Assembly (NCBI GenBank): GCA_025093985.1
Contig: JACAAK010000004.1
Span: 1,798,001 to 1,862,000, forward strand
DNA length: 64,000 nucleotides
Reading direction: 5' to 3'
From: Calvatia gigantea
Taxonomy: Eukaryota > Basidiomycota > Agaricomycetes > Agaricales > Lycoperdaceae
Numbering within the stretch: position 1 is the first letter of the stretch; every line of letters starts with the position of its first letter. Below the pieces are notes generated by a model that saw only the letters and a list, made by a program, of their open reading frames with translations, was not told the origin of the DNA and did not search any database. A program made the translations under genes and the position numbers. Positions 9,932 to 22,174 of the stretch are shown here, piece after piece.

Positions 9932-11587
9932 GGTTCTCTCGGCCGGCGACAGGAATGTGAGATGTGAGGAACGACAAACGACGAATGCAGAGGAGTGGGG
10001 GGGAGAGTGGTGGAAAGAGAGCGAGCAATTAAGCCATAACTATTTCGCCATCGACAACTGCTGCATATATATCTCGTTCACCTGTACGGACAGCAACCGT
10101 AATAACGTAAACGGAACCGTAAACCCCGGTAAATTAAGGAGGAAAACTTCTGGTGAGCATCAGGTCTGCAATAAAAGCCGAACTTGGAGAGGCGCTCAAC
10201 CCTGTTAATAGCGATGCGTATTCGAGACGAGTCGATCTTTTCCAGAGCCAACGTCCCCAGGCTCTCGAAGCTTCAAGAGTCCAGTAAGCAACGAAGCGGA
10301 AAGATGGCAAAAGCAGGAGTCAGTGCCGCCGCTCCGCCGATGAATGGAATGCTTGGTTGACCGGGCCCCTCGACCGGAAAACAAGGTCCCCGCTGAGCGG
10401 CCGATCGTTGTTCTCGATGTAAGCTGTGCGGGACCCGTTCCAGTAAATTTGTTGTCGTATGAGACCGTGTCGTTGCAATCATGGTTAGCTCGTAAGGTAG
10501 AGTTAAGTTTCCGGCGGAGTTCCCGATCTGAGGAACGAGCTAATGCAAAATACAACGCGGGTCCCAATCGAACTTCTAAAGTGTGGTGGAGGCGACAGGC
10601 GAAAAATATTGCACTACTTGCATTAACGGAAATATTTCAAATTGCCATCCGCATGATTAAGATAGACGAAACTGCAAACTCAAGAAACACCACTGGGGAG
10701 GGCCAGATTAGAAGGGCAGAGTGCGAGATAAAGAAAAACTGGTAGCTTGGGGCGAGCGCCTGGCAAAGTAGCAGTATGGCCTTTTTGAAACGAACGGCCT
10801 GTTGAGGTATTGTTCCATGTTCCCAACGGCGTGTTGCGCAGACCCTCAGACGATCGCGGTCTTTCAGGGAAGTCAGGATTACGTCTGAATGTGTGCATTT
10901 TCTGGATTGTGCTGCTTGTGCGATTTCTTAGGTGTGGAGGCGATGTGTCATGCATGTACACGGCCGATTGATCTGCACTATTCATTGTGTGCTCCGATCA
11001 CCGATAGGTCTTTAGAGGAGCAGAGTGCCCATAGAATTTCGAGAAAAGAGGGAATCCCACAGCGTCTAACCAAGCCGCATTTCGGGGTTTGTTTGCATGT
11101 TCATTATAGTGTATCTTCTGGCTCCTTTGAAAAAGATGTGGCGGATTTACACGAAATGGGTATGTTTTCAAGTGCTGCATTTATGGTCAAATCGGGTATC
11201 GAGCGGGGCGAGAAAGGATAAGGAGGAAAAGTCAGCGTTTTGTGAATTGTTTGTGTGTATGGACAAGGTTTGTCCAGTGTTTTATTGTGTCTTCCACAAT
11301 TTGGACGCTGTCGATGTATGTTGAATACAGTGGCCGCAGACACACTACAACCTACACCCTTTCCTCCACTACACTCTCTGAATTGGGTGGCCACAGCTGG
11401 CCCCAGTAACTCCCACACATAATACGGACCCGCCTGTGCCAGATTGAGGGGTCCGTGCGCAGAATTGGAGTTCCCACGCCGGTGACATAAGCAGAATGAA
11501 TCGTGGCTTGTTTGCTTGCCCTCGACCACCATCTACGCCGCCAACCACCGACAAACACTCGCATCCAGCGGTCTCGTAATTGGGTGC
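9932..11587. other. Long intergenic region upstream of the forkhead gene
   Basis: About 1.65 kb with short overlapping frames on both strands but nothing that reads like a conserved protein. Between 10090 and 10135 the word CCGTAA or CGTAAA recurs four times in loose spacing. Long upstream regions are common for fungal transcription-factor genes, so much of this may be control DNA and 5' leader. Confidence 0.4.
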
Positions 11588-12970
11588 ATGTCACAACAAC
11601 CTCAGGCAATGCAGTCAATGCTGGATCAGCAACAACCCCAGGACGTGGGCAATAATTCGTACTACCCCCAGGACAATGATCTAACCGGGGGCCTCCCCAT
11701 TAACCTGGACTCCCTGCGTGATGGTCCTCCCGGAAGTAAACCCTTCTATCCGTATTCGACACTTATACGGTACGTTGGCCCCCCCCCCCACTGCGCCATT
11801 TTGCCATCATGAATGTGGGTCTAACCGACCCACCCCCCTAGCTACGCCATTAAAGGTTCTCCGAACCAGAAATTACTCCTAGAAGATATTTATTATGCCA
11901 TTGAATCTAGAGTGGGTATCATGATTTTGGCAAGATATGATACGTACTGATGGGAATCCGCTATCCAGTTCCCCTACTTCAGAACCGCACCGAGCGGTTG
12001 GAAAGTGAGTATCATTAGTTGGCGATCTGGTGGTAGTGTTTGTTTGGGATCAAATTGGGAACGACGCGTCTCGCGTCCGCGCTGTTGTTATTTGACTGTC
12101 TCTATTTGTTGTTCAGAGTTTATCGTCTGGGTTTGCACCCAAACACTTTAGCTGCCGCGTGTTGACTCCAAAATTTGATACTGACATACCTTTTCCAGAA
12201 TTCTGTCCGCCATAACCTTTCATTAAATCCATGCTTCGAGAAAGTCCCCCGACCTCTCACAGACCGTGGGAAAGGTTCGTACTGGACGGTCAACGACAAC
12301 GTCGATCCTCGTACAGGTGTTCATCGTGTTCGCAAAAAGAAGAATAAGGGTGCCAAGAATCGTCAATCAGAAGAAATTGAGCAGGTACAAGCCCAGGATT
12401 ATCATCCACCTGAACCACAGACATCAGCTCCTCAAACATACGACGATCCGAATGCACATGCTCATACGCAATTTGTTGCACCCCCACCCATGCATCCCGA
12501 CGAAGCAGGGCCAAGTCGGCAGCAAGTCCCATATCCTCCACCATACCCACCGTAAGTTTGCGGCTTTTGGCCGACGAGATTCTCTATCTGACAACTACTT
12601 TAGATTCAATCCCAACTTCCCTATGCTGGCACCTGATCCCCGCTTCCCTCCCCCCCTACCTGGCGTCCTACCTATCTCTCCTGACGAGGGTTTCGAACTA
12701 GATGAACACGGCAACGTCAACTGGCGTTTGGCATGGCTGAAGGAGCTCGGACACCTTCAGCAAATCACCGCAGAGCAAGAAAAGGCTGGCGTTGATCCAG
12801 AATGGTACAGGATGATGCTATTTCGTGTTCGTAGTGCCTTGATGCCTCCTCCGCCTATGAACCCAGAAGTTATGCACGGCATGCCACCTCCGCATATGCA
12901 ACCTCCGCCACCACAGAGTGCTGTTGAAATGGCCCAACAAGCACAGAGTCAGCAGCAACCGACCCAGTAA
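11588..12970 (+). CDS. Forkhead transcription factor
   Basis: Five exons (11588-11769, 11842-11911, 11969-12004, 12199-12551, 12604-12970) sum to 1,008 bases and 335 residues, all joined by GT-AG introns. The winged-helix domain covers about residues 51-130: [35 protein letters not shown], then [20 protein letters not shown], where the recognition helix is textbook, and finally [12 protein letters not shown] basic stretch RKKKNKGAK at 141-149 is a likely nuclear signal. The rest is rich in Pro and Gln and ends with Met/Pro-rich and Gln-rich tails typical of activation regions. No FHA domain is present, unlike the second forkhead protein at 30.4-32.7 kb. It should bind a GTAAACA-like site; target genes are unknown. 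The start is the first ATG in the open frame. Confidence 0.93.
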
Positions 12971-13409
12971 GCGATATTTGCCGCTTGGATAATCACTGTT
13001 GTTTTTTTCCGCTTTTCGATTTCCTGTACCTGCCTTGTTTTCTCCTTTGTTTACCTCTCCTGTCGGTACCTATTATTTAGCAGCACGCCGAATGAGGTTG
13101 TATGTACTGGACAACACAGTCTAACTTAATCAGCGCAACGATAACTACGGTACTTCGTAATGAGAAATATGACCGATCCGATAGCGCCGAGCTGAGTCAG
13201 TGGCAAAACAAAGCTATGTCAGCATGACATACGGATAAATGAGTAAGGGAAAGAACTGTGCGATCACTCGTATTTTTCACCTCTCGTCTCCGTTTTGCCC
13301 GTAGCTGTCTCTCGTGACGGGTAGCTCTTTCGTACCCTACTTAAGCCCACCAGCGGACACGCATCACCTTGTATCAACTTCGTCTCCTACTGTTTTACCC
13401 CAGGTTGAC
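12971..13409. other. Intergenic region between the forkhead gene and DRE2
   Basis: Holds the 3' end of the forkhead gene and the promoter of DRE2. A possible acceptor (TTTTACCCCAG at 13393-13403) just before the DRE2 ATG hints at a 5' leader intron. Nothing else is evident. Confidence 0.4.
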
Positions 13410-14487
13410 ATGACCAACGCACAAACCATCGCAGCTGGTATTCCTGTCAAGGGACCTGCTCTCGCAATCGGGACACTCTCGACTGCGCAGGATGGCAAGT
13501 ATCAGTCGCTGGTGTCAGATCTAGAGGCGACGAGGCGAGTAGACAGGCAGATGCTGGATCGGCTGGTCGACAATGGTGCAGTGAATCGTTGTCTTGCAAA
13601 AATGGATTTGCTGCTGACACTTACGCACCAGCTACGACACTGGAGCCGTCCTCATATACTTCTGCGCACGTTATCCTTACAGATGCAGAGTACCGATCCC
13701 TGACCCCCAACCTCATCAATTTTCTGGCTCAGCTTCTATCTGGGCTCAGCCCCCTTGGGACTCTCCACCTTCTTAACCTCGCTTCGACTATTGAAACACT
13801 TCCCTCAGAGTTGACACTTGCCGGGTTCAACGTCCTAAGCGCTCTCCCGAATGAAGGCACCATTATCGCCCAAAAGCCCGCACTTAGCTCCTCTACCCCC
13901 GTCTCTCAGAACTCACACCCTGCGGCCGAATCTACGGCCCCTAAATCCGGCAGTCCAGCTGTCTCAGTACCGCTTCGCAGGAAGACAGATCCGGCGAAGA
14001 AGAAAGCACTCTGGGCCCTAACCACATCCGTAAACTACACAGATAAAATAGATGCGGAATCTCTCCTCACCGAAGCTGATAAGGCAAGGCCTCAACCCAT
14101 ATGCGAACCTATCAACGCCAACGCCCCTCGGCGCAAGAAGGCATGCAAGAATTGTACATGTGGGTTGGCAGAACTGGAGGAAGAAGAGCAGAAGAACGGG
14201 AAGATAGTCCTGTTGGATGGGTCTCAAACTGGTGAAACAATGGTCGTCACGCAAAGTGAGAAAGAGAGGCTGTTGAATGCAGCGAAGAATGCCCCGAAAG
14301 CGACGAGTAGTTGTGGGAGTTGTTTCCTTGGAGATGCCTTTAGGTGTGCGAGCTGCCCTTACCTCGGTGTGTTGTTCCCTTTTTTCGTCCGTTCAGTAGT
14401 TTGAGGCTAACATTTCATGTTACAGGTCTGCCTGCATTCAAGCCTGGCGAGAAAGTTGAGATAGATTTTGGCATGGATGATATCTAG
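13410..14487 (+). CDS. DRE2: Fe-S cluster assembly protein Dre2 (anamorsin/CIAPIN1)
   Basis: Three exons (13410-13575, 13632-14366, 14426-14487) give 320 residues. The C-terminus carries both anamorsin cysteine motifs: an [2Fe-2S]-type site ending ACKNCTCG with an upstream Cys 14 residues earlier (CEP...), and the second site [16 protein letters not shown] (CX2CX7CX2C). It ends [15 protein letters not shown], the normal family terminus. The N-terminal part has the degenerate methyltransferase-like fold of Dre2 ([26 protein letters not shown]). Dre2 works in the cytosol with the diflavin reductase Tah18, passing electrons to the cytosolic Fe-S assembly machinery and to ribonucleotide reductase cofactor formation. 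Length and motifs are complete, with no lesion. Confidence 0.96.
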
Positions 14488-14940
14488 ACCTAGACGTCTG
14501 TGTTGTCCTGTATCTATGGAAATCTTGATATTTCCCGGATTCTGACCTCAGCCCTCTTGCATGCTTTGTATCGCATCGACACTAATGTAGAACATCAGCT
14601 CTTTTACCTGCCTTTTTCTATGTAAAAACGAGACCTCACGACGACTGACATTCTATTAACCTCAAGATCCTTCCAATAAGTGATAGATTGCTCAACCAGT
14701 CGAGAAGCTCAAGTTTTCCATCCGTCACAAAAGGCTGTGGTGTCTTCCGGCCAATCCGGTGCTGCCGGGGTCCGACTGTCAGAGCGACAGCCCAGGACCC
14801 CGAGACGAGAAAAGATGTCATTGCAGTGTGTACAATCAAATTCTGTCGTTTTCAGGTTGTCGTATGCCTCTACTTTAAGCCTCAATATCAATGTTTGCAG
14901 CTTGATTCTGTCCGACGTATCATTGATTCACTTCCCCACA
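14488..14940. other. Intergenic region between DRE2 and BCD1
   Basis: DRE2 3' end and BCD1 promoter. An open frame in phase with BCD1 runs upstream to 14680, but the ATG at 14941 is directly followed by conserved-type BCD1 sequence, so the upstream part is probably leader. No other feature seen. Confidence 0.4.
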
Positions 14941-16399
14941 ATGGACACCATCATCCCATCCACTTCCTCCACCCTCAACTCACCACCAAAAGTAAAATCA
15001 TGCGCACTCTGCGAGCAACCGTCGAAATACACATGCCCACGCTGCCATGCCTCAACATGTTCGCTTGTATGCTCCCAGACTCATAAATCGCGTACGGGAT
15101 GCACTGGCATTCGAAATAAAGCAACTCATATCCCCTTGAAAGAGTATGGATGGGGAAGTATGATGAATGATTATTGTTTTTTAGAGGATATCGGACGGAA
15201 GGTGGGTGAAGCAGGGAGGGAAATTGTTAGAGGTGGTTTTGATATGAATGTGCGCGGCGGTGTGAGAGGTCATGATCGGCAAAGGGGCGGGAGGGGCCGG
15301 GGGAGAGGGAGAGGGAAGGAGAGGGGTGGACGAGGGCAGGGGGGGAGGGGGAAGCGGGAGGTGTTGAAGATGCAGTTGGAGCTGAGGGATATCGAGGTCG
15401 AGTTATTGTCGAATGGGATGGAACGGAGAAATTTGAATCAGTCTGTATGGGATTTCAAGTACGCTTTTTGATTTCCCATCCTCAGTCATTTCGCGTGGCT
15501 CTAATGTCCATCATAGAAAACAGAGGGCACTTCTGACTATTCAGTTTGAATTTCACCCCACTACCGAGGCTCGTTCGGGCTCAGGAGTAGTCCAACCATT
15601 CACCCTTCTAACGCACCGAAACGATCTCTCCATACCTCTCTTGAATCTCGTCCAACAGCACATTAAAGATCGCCTGAAGAAAAAACCAACAAAAGCAAAG
15701 ACCAACGAGACTTCCGCTTCCGACACGTTCCCCTCTTGGATACCCACACTCGTTCTCCCTCCAACTGAAGATCCTGAAAACTTTACAACACCCACCTTTG
15801 TCATCGCAGCACCATCAGATCCACTCCTCGTCGCTCGATCTGCTGCTCTCCTCCCAAGACGAAACCAGAATCAAATCAATACGAAACCAAAACCATACTC
15901 TGCTTTGGACCCCAATGAGCCGCTGTTGCAGTCTCTCTGTGGAACTCAGTTTGTGGAGTTTCCGATGATTGAAGTGTGGGAGGAGTTTAATGGTGTGATA
16001 GTGGACAAAAACACGGGTGGTGTTAGACGGGTGGGCGACGAAGCGGAACCTCAGAGGAAAAGAAGGAAGTTGAACCCAGCAGAAGGGAAGAAGGCGATCA
16101 GCAGGCTGGTTGGTGATTATGGAAGTGATGACGACGATATCGCCGAGGAGGAGGAGGGGGAGAAAGGGTTGGTGGGGTATGTAGACACTGATGGTGATGA
16201 GGATGGTGAAGAGGCAGTGACGGAGCAAGATGACGTTGTTGACGAAGAGATTGAAATTGAACAGAATGATGAGGACGAAGACGTCGATATCGATCCGGTT
16301 GTTCTGCTTGAGCTTATGCAGCAGGCCAAACAGCAAGGAAAATGGGTAGAAGAGGATGATGAGGAAGATAGTGATGACCCCGGCGAGACACAAGTATAG
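14941..16399 (+). CDS. BCD1: Box C/D snoRNP assembly protein Bcd1 (zf-HIT)
   Basis: Two exons (14941-15458, 15517-16399) give 466 residues. A zf-HIT finger spans about residues 21-54 (CALCEQPSKYTCPRCHAS, then CSLVCSQTHK). It is followed by the Bcd1-type text KEYGWGSMMNDYCFLEDIGR at about 70-89. Next comes an unusually long Arg-Gly stretch (from about residue 107), likely RNA-binding, then the conserved C-terminal half (DFKKQRALLTIQFEF, PLLQSLCGTQFVEFPMIEVW) and a very acidic tail. Bcd1 (ZNHIT6) acts in the nucleus in early assembly of box C/D snoRNPs, which guide rRNA methylation. The stop codon lies three bases from the stop codon of the convergent MED18. Confidence 0.9.
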
Positions 16400-16402
16400 G
16401 CA

Positions 16403-17185
16403 TCATATATCCTGCCGACGCAAATCCAATAAGCCCTTCATCAATAGCTGGATCTCCAAGATTTCCTCGATGGCCGCACTGAGAGGTGTTTCTGGAGTGT
16501 TGCGAATGGGTTCAGCGGTCTTGACCTCGACCTCCCAGAGCGTATCAGCATGCGCTGGAATTGGCTGTTGTGTTTTGGGGTCAACCTGAGAAAATTATTG
16601 GATTGATTTTGGTAGATGTGCCTAGGTAGAGATACTTACTTGTTCTTGTTGGAACATGAGGATGATAAGGGAGCCTTTGCGGAAGCAGTAGCCACGTTTG
16701 TAGATTTGCGAGCGTCTCCTGTGCAGCGTTTGTTCAAAACAAGGCGTGGAGATGAAAAAATGTAGGAACTTACACATAACCTAGAGCAGCTGCAAAACCA
16801 ACTGCATCGCCTTCCACTTGAACTGTCGCCCATGGCCTGACTGTAGCTTCGGGATGTACGCGTGCAGATTCCGGTTTGAGGCATGAATACAAATGCCTAT
16901 CATAAATGTTAGCGTATGTGTGAACGTTCAACGTTGTGAGTCTGCGACAAACCAAGGGGCGTCGGCGTTTTTACCATTAATCACTAGTTCTTTCCTAGCG
17001 CGGAGTATTGTTGGTTCGCGCCCTTGATCACGGTGTTGCTGTGCATCAAGGGGCTCAAACACAACTTCACGAGAACGCATTGGTTCTGATGATTCGCAGT
17101 GGAGGGTGATGCGATTGAGGATAGCTTTGAGATCCTTTGAGAAGAATTCACCAAAGAGGGCGACTTCGTATTGGTGCGATGTCAT
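16403..17185 (-). CDS. MED18: Mediator complex subunit 18
   Basis: Four exons (17185-16953, 16896-16774, 16718-16640, 16585-16403) total 618 bases and 205 residues, every intron being 54-56 bp and GT-AG. The N-terminus YEVALFGEFFSKDLKAILNR is the Med18 first strand and helix. VQVEGDAVGFAAALGYV, then YKRGYCFRKGSLIILMFQQE, LWEVEVKTAEPI and the final helix IQLLMKGLLDLRRQDI follow the family order. Med18 is part of the Mediator head module, pairs with Med20 and contacts RNA polymerase II. It is short, single-domain and complete. It converges on BCD1 with almost no spacer, so the two transcripts must overlap at their 3' ends. Confidence 0.85.
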
Positions 17186-17858
17186 GGGAGTAATGAGAGT
17201 TGGAAATGAATGAAATTTGATCGAGATCGAACTGAATCAGGGACACATAACGCATACTGCGGAGGAAGCGGACAATTTGATCCGTCACTGACATCAGCCC
17301 GAACAATCTCTCAACAACCGAGCGACTATAGAAATCAAATACTCTATATTATACCAATTACTCGGTGCCCAAACTAGCCATATCGCAGAGCAGGATTCTA
17401 TGGAAACTATGTCGTGCAAAGGACCAAGATATAATCTATCTTTATCATAGTGTGTACGTGGGGACAGGAAAATGCAAAATAGTACCACATCTTACCACAC
17501 CCGTAGCAATGGACGAGAAAGGATGAGAGACAAAGTAGTGCTAGAGGAAGAGCCAATAAACGAACGCGTACTGGCTGCTCGTACGAGCGAATGAATTGGG
17601 CCAAGGTGTGGGGGAAACCCAGGGTTTGTAGCATAAATAGCTGGGCGGTGAGCAATAATCTTATCGTCCTATAATGCGATACCAAATATGTAGAGCGGTG
17701 GTTAAAGCTAAGCTAGGCCCGGGTTAGGCAGTCAGGACGGGCGGCTGAGCAGCTGAATTCTGAAACTCGTTGTTAAATGTAACAAGGAGCGTGGGAGTGT
17801 GTCAACTGTAGGGGGTACAGGGAGCACAGCTCCTCCTCTATCAACACAGACTCTGTCA
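17186..17858. other. Intergenic region
   Basis: Divergent region between MED18 and the large disordered-protein gene. Reading frames here are short and unconvincing. It probably contains two promoters; no specific element was recognised. Confidence 0.4.
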
Positions 17859-20800
17859 TGGATAAAAGACCAAGTGAGTACCGTCTCTAATCCCATGAAA
17901 CGTCCATTCAAGCGTTTATCATCGTCCTTTGCGCTCCCAGGTCTCGATACCGATCACAAGGATATTCTCAACTACTACCATTCACCTGTTGCCGATCAAG
18001 GGTCCCTTCTACCGGCTCTCGAGGCACTCCAGGCAACCCTCGACAGTCTCCTCCTCTTCTTCTGATTACTCTTCCATATCTGACACCAGAGACACGACAA
18101 GCTCAGATGCCTCGTCCAGCCTTACGCGTCGTTCTAGCGCCCGCTCAGCAGGTGGTGCAGACCGCAGAAGAATCGCCATTGTTGAGATGGAGCCCGTTCA
18201 CGAGAAATCACTCACACCGACTCAAGGGAGCCTCCCACGACCCTTCCCGCACGTTGCACTCCCGGCGTGGGTTACAAACAAACCTTTCGGGCCTCGTTAT
18301 AGTTGCACCCCCCGATGCTTCCCCCAACTCTTATGCCCTCCCCTCTCCTCCTTCCACAGCCCCCATTCGTTCTGGTGTAAAAGAACTCGTAGATTTCAAC
18401 CCCAATCCTAATTCTTCCCATCATCGCTCCGCATCCGAGATTCTTCTTTCCAAGAAAACTCCTCCACGGGACATTGGGATTGTCGGCACAGCTCAGCTGA
18501 CTCTCGGCGCTAAACCTGCCACCAGTGGAACCCTTAATATACAGACAAAAGATAATAACATGACTTTGCAGTCCACCCATCTTCCAACAACCCAGGTCAG
18601 CCTCCCCTTCCCCTTGCCCCTCTCCTTCAGGTGATCCCACGCCTTCTCTCGCTCCTATACGCGGCCTTCGCGTCATGAAGCGGGACAAATCCAAGGAAAA
18701 CCCATCTACTCCCCCAGAATTCGCCTCTGTGACCCCACCTACCTCGTTGTTAACGCCAGAGATAGGAGGGCGAAAGGATATTCACATTCCCGTAGCGCCT
18801 CCCAACGTCATAGAGCTGGATGGTGTCCTCAGTGATGAGGTGGGAGGGATTCGGCTCGTCACACAACCTTCACGTGAGAGGACCCAGGCGGCCCCTGTCT
18901 CCACGACCACTACGACCGTGCCCACCACGAATGGCCTCTCACCGCTTTCAACTCAGAACCCTTCGCTTTCTTATGTCAACTATGAGCCTGGTGTTCATTC
19001 CATTGCCGGTCCGCTACCTCCTCCGCCCCGCTTGCCATTCGATGCTCTGTCCTCTTCACCGCACAACCCACCACCACGACCCCCAAGACTTAATTCCCCT
19101 CTGCCACCCCGCAGCGCCGCCAGAATCAAAGACATTGACTCTGTTAAACAAGCTCTGCAGTTGCCTCCTTCCGTATCCGCTGCTCTGGCTTCTAAAACTT
19201 CGAAAGAATGTATAATGAAGGAGACCGAAACCCCCTTGACATCAAAAAGCGAAATTGCTGCGACAGCTGCTGTTGTAAGGTATGTGCCTCTGCTGTGCCT
19301 CGTATTAATGGAGAATAGGAACTTGTTTGATTAACGGTAATTGCTGTTGTTGTTGTTGTTGTTGTTCTGTTTATAGGTCCACATCCACGTCCACGTCCAC
19401 TTCAACTTCCACTTCCACCATGCTCACGAGTCCTTCTTTCTCAGACACTTCATCATCGTCGTACTCTGTACTACAACCTACACTTTCGGACCACAGACGA
19501 GAAGGAGCATTTCCACCATCTTCCTCAGAACCTGGTTCAGAATCGTGCACGGGGAGCGAACTAGACGCCACAGAAAAACATTCAATTATTGCTGTGGTAC
19601 CAGAAGAATCCGGCAATGAAGACGTTCCTCAAGTCACTATCATCTCCGAGCCCCCCTTGCCTTCGCCCATACCCGAATCCAACGAGGACGACGAAAACGA
19701 CAATGAAGACCTTGTTCCCCACCAATCTCACCACCGCCGGGATCACGGCCGAACCGGGAATGATGGGGACGATGACTTAAACGAAAATTGGGTGTCAATC
19801 AGCCGAACGTCGTCGCCATCATCATCGCATCACGACAGATGGACATCCATTGACAGTATTAACTCTCACCACCACTACCGTGTCAATTCCGCTACTACTC
19901 CCAGCGCTAGTCCAAATGGGAACGGAGCGGCTATTGATAGAGAATCTTCGAAGACCCCCAGCGAAGCCCCGAGTCCTCCACCGAAAAGTTTTCGGAATAG
20001 CCTAACGACAGGGTTGAAGAGGTTTTCGTCTCGGTCGTTGCCTCGCACACCGTCTCTTTCGTCAGGATCGAGGAGGTCGTCTTCGGTTGTGAGCAAGCGA
20101 TTTTCAACTGGTAGCGCTAATATGGGTAATGGTGGTGCGGTGGATGTTAGTCGGACGCCATCGCCTTCGGTATACTCTGCGCCCTTACAAGAACAAGGAG
20201 GAGGAGGAGGGGGTGGTGGTGGTGGTACTGATAATGGTCAGGCATATGGACAGGCGAAACCCGTGAGGCGGAAGATAGTCAAGCAATGGCCCTCGGCAAT
20301 GTATTGTAATGAAATACACGCGGGCGGTGGGAAAAAGAGGATGACCACTAGTGAGAGGTGTGCGATATATGCACAGAAGATTAATGAATTGTACATCTAC
20401 GATTGTGGATTGACGGAATGGGTAGTGGAGATGAAGTTCCGTGGTACGTTTTACCTTCCCTCCTTCTATTTAACAACTCTAACGTGCAGAATTATTTTCA
20501 GGACCCAACTCGAATCTACACACTAATGGTGCTAACAAAAGGTTCCCGGACGCACGCGGACCAGCAAGTGCACCTTTCAAACCTCAACCCCGACAAATAT
20601 CCCGCTCATCAGTGATCTCCGACGCGACGTTCCCGACGCGCCCCGACGCATCAACAGCAACGGACTTGACATCTCCTCGCGATGAAGACGGGATCTTTCG
20701 CGAAGACATACCAGTTCTACCATACCCCTCCCTCGCGACCGCCCAACGTGCAGCTGCATCAAACATCATTATGACCCCTCCCGTGTCGATACGATCCTTG

Positions 20801-21757
20801 GGCTCGAACTCAACCCTTCCTTCAATGAACAACGGCAACGGGAGTACCTACCCGCACGCACCCGCAACTTCGCTCGGCCACACATCCTCTACCGTTCATC
20901 ATACCACAGCAGCGGCGCCCCCAAGCAAACATCTACCTGGGAGTTTGTCATCCGGAGGTGGATTCTTCGCAACTCTCGGAAGGAAGGCGTCTATCAGCTC
21001 TTCAAAAAAACCATCACTCGGATTAGGCCTGAGCAGTCTCATCTCGTCCCCAATCTCAACGTCCTCATCTTCTAGTTCAGGTATCACTTCTCCTTCATCT
21101 GGCCCCCGGTTACTGTCCAAAGCCGCACCAGGCACGAATGGCTCGGGTTCGAAACCGGTGAATGTAGGTGGAATACAGATGAACCCATCGGCACCGCCTA
21201 GTGTCGTCCCGGGCGGTCCTCGTGCACCCCCTGGTGCTACTGGGATGAATTACAACAGAGTGCAGAGGTCCAAGACGTTCATGCCCACCACAAGTTCACC
21301 TTTTGGTGTGGGTAGCGGTGGCGGTATGGGTAGACACAGCCCCAATGCGGGTATAGAACGTCGGCCTTCACTTTGGGAACTCCAAGTTGGTGCCACCAGC
21401 ACATCTGGTTCGGGGCCGAACACGCCGACGACGAAAAGCTATAGTCGCCACCCGTATGCACATCCAAACCTGCACATTCAGAGCTATGGCCAACCCCATG
21501 ATCAGTACCAACAAAACCAACCACCACCACAGCACCAACCCCGCCCCCATCGTCACCCACAATCTCAGATCCAGCAGCAGGTATATGATCCGCACGCAGA
21601 CCCCGAGTTTATACGTCAAGTTGACAAGCTCGCGGATCTGTTGCCAAACGCTGATAAAATGGTCTTAGCTGGGTATTTGCGGAGAGCGGGGCAGGATGTA
21701 CTCGCGATTGGACAGTATATTGAAGACGAGAAGAATGGAACGTTGAAAATGTCTTGA
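17859..21757 (+). CDS. Large disordered protein with CUE-like C-terminus
   Basis: Not a named family to me. The start is probably ATG 17859, followed by an intron from GTGAGT at about 17873, but the first 800 bases change frame several times and are not resolved. From 18662 the coding text is clear: Ser/Pro/Thr-rich sequence, an intron with a GTT repeat before the acceptor at 19376, a (Ser-Thr)n run and an acidic part. Then comes a block that reads like a real domain, MTTSERCAIYAQKINELYIY followed by DCGLTEWVVEMKFR, ended by an intron near 20441. After a second long Ser/Gly/Pro-rich part, the C-terminus (DPEFIRQVDKLADLLPNADK, VLAGYLRRAGQDVLAIGQYI) has the length and pattern of a CUE/UBA-like three-helix ubiquitin-binding fold. 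Total about 1,150 residues. A role as scaffold is inference. Confidence 0.6.
19343..19420 (+). repeat. (GTT)n in intron followed by TCCACN repeat in exon
   Basis: GTT trinucleotides fill the intron end at 19343-19368, just before the acceptor TTTATAG at 19376. The following exon begins with TCCACG/TCCACT hexamers (19379-19415) that encode Ser-Thr repeats. Both are unstable simple repeats on either side of a splice site. Confidence 0.6.
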
Positions 21758-22174
21758 TTGGCGATAACGAACATGACGTTTTAATATGAAGGGCACAGGA
21801 CAAGATTTACAAGATTGTATAAGAACCCTTGACGCTGGTTTGACTTTCTGTGATATTCGTCTTCTTCTCGAGCCCCCGCTTAATCTTTTGATCTCAAAAA
21901 ACCGATACAAATACCTGGCCCACCTGTTCGATTGGACCTTTCTCTATGTTTTGGAGTTGATTCCGACTTGATTACCCCGTATACCATACAAGAACAACTC
22001 GGATTATTAGTACCCATGCTTGCTTGGAAGAATAACAGTGTATAGTGTACAGTAATTTATGCATAATGAAACTGTCAAGGATCTACCGATTAACAATGGC
22101 GGGACGGAAGCCCGTCGAATAACGTTTGGTGGCAGCAGGAGGCGCAAATACTGAAAGTGACAAATCCAGGCCCC
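21758..22174. other. Intergenic region, convergent 3' ends
   Basis: Lies between the stop codons of the disordered-protein gene and the HEI10-like gene, which face each other. AT-rich, with no supported gene. Confidence 0.4.

Noticed and set aside
10085..10140. Repeated CCGTAA words as a telomere-like or origin array
   Set aside because: Units are irregular and few; no tandem structure.
15815..16393. 192-codon minus-strand frame opposite BCD1
   Set aside because: Shadow of the acidic BCD1 tail; it reads as low-complexity Ile/Leu/Phe repeats.
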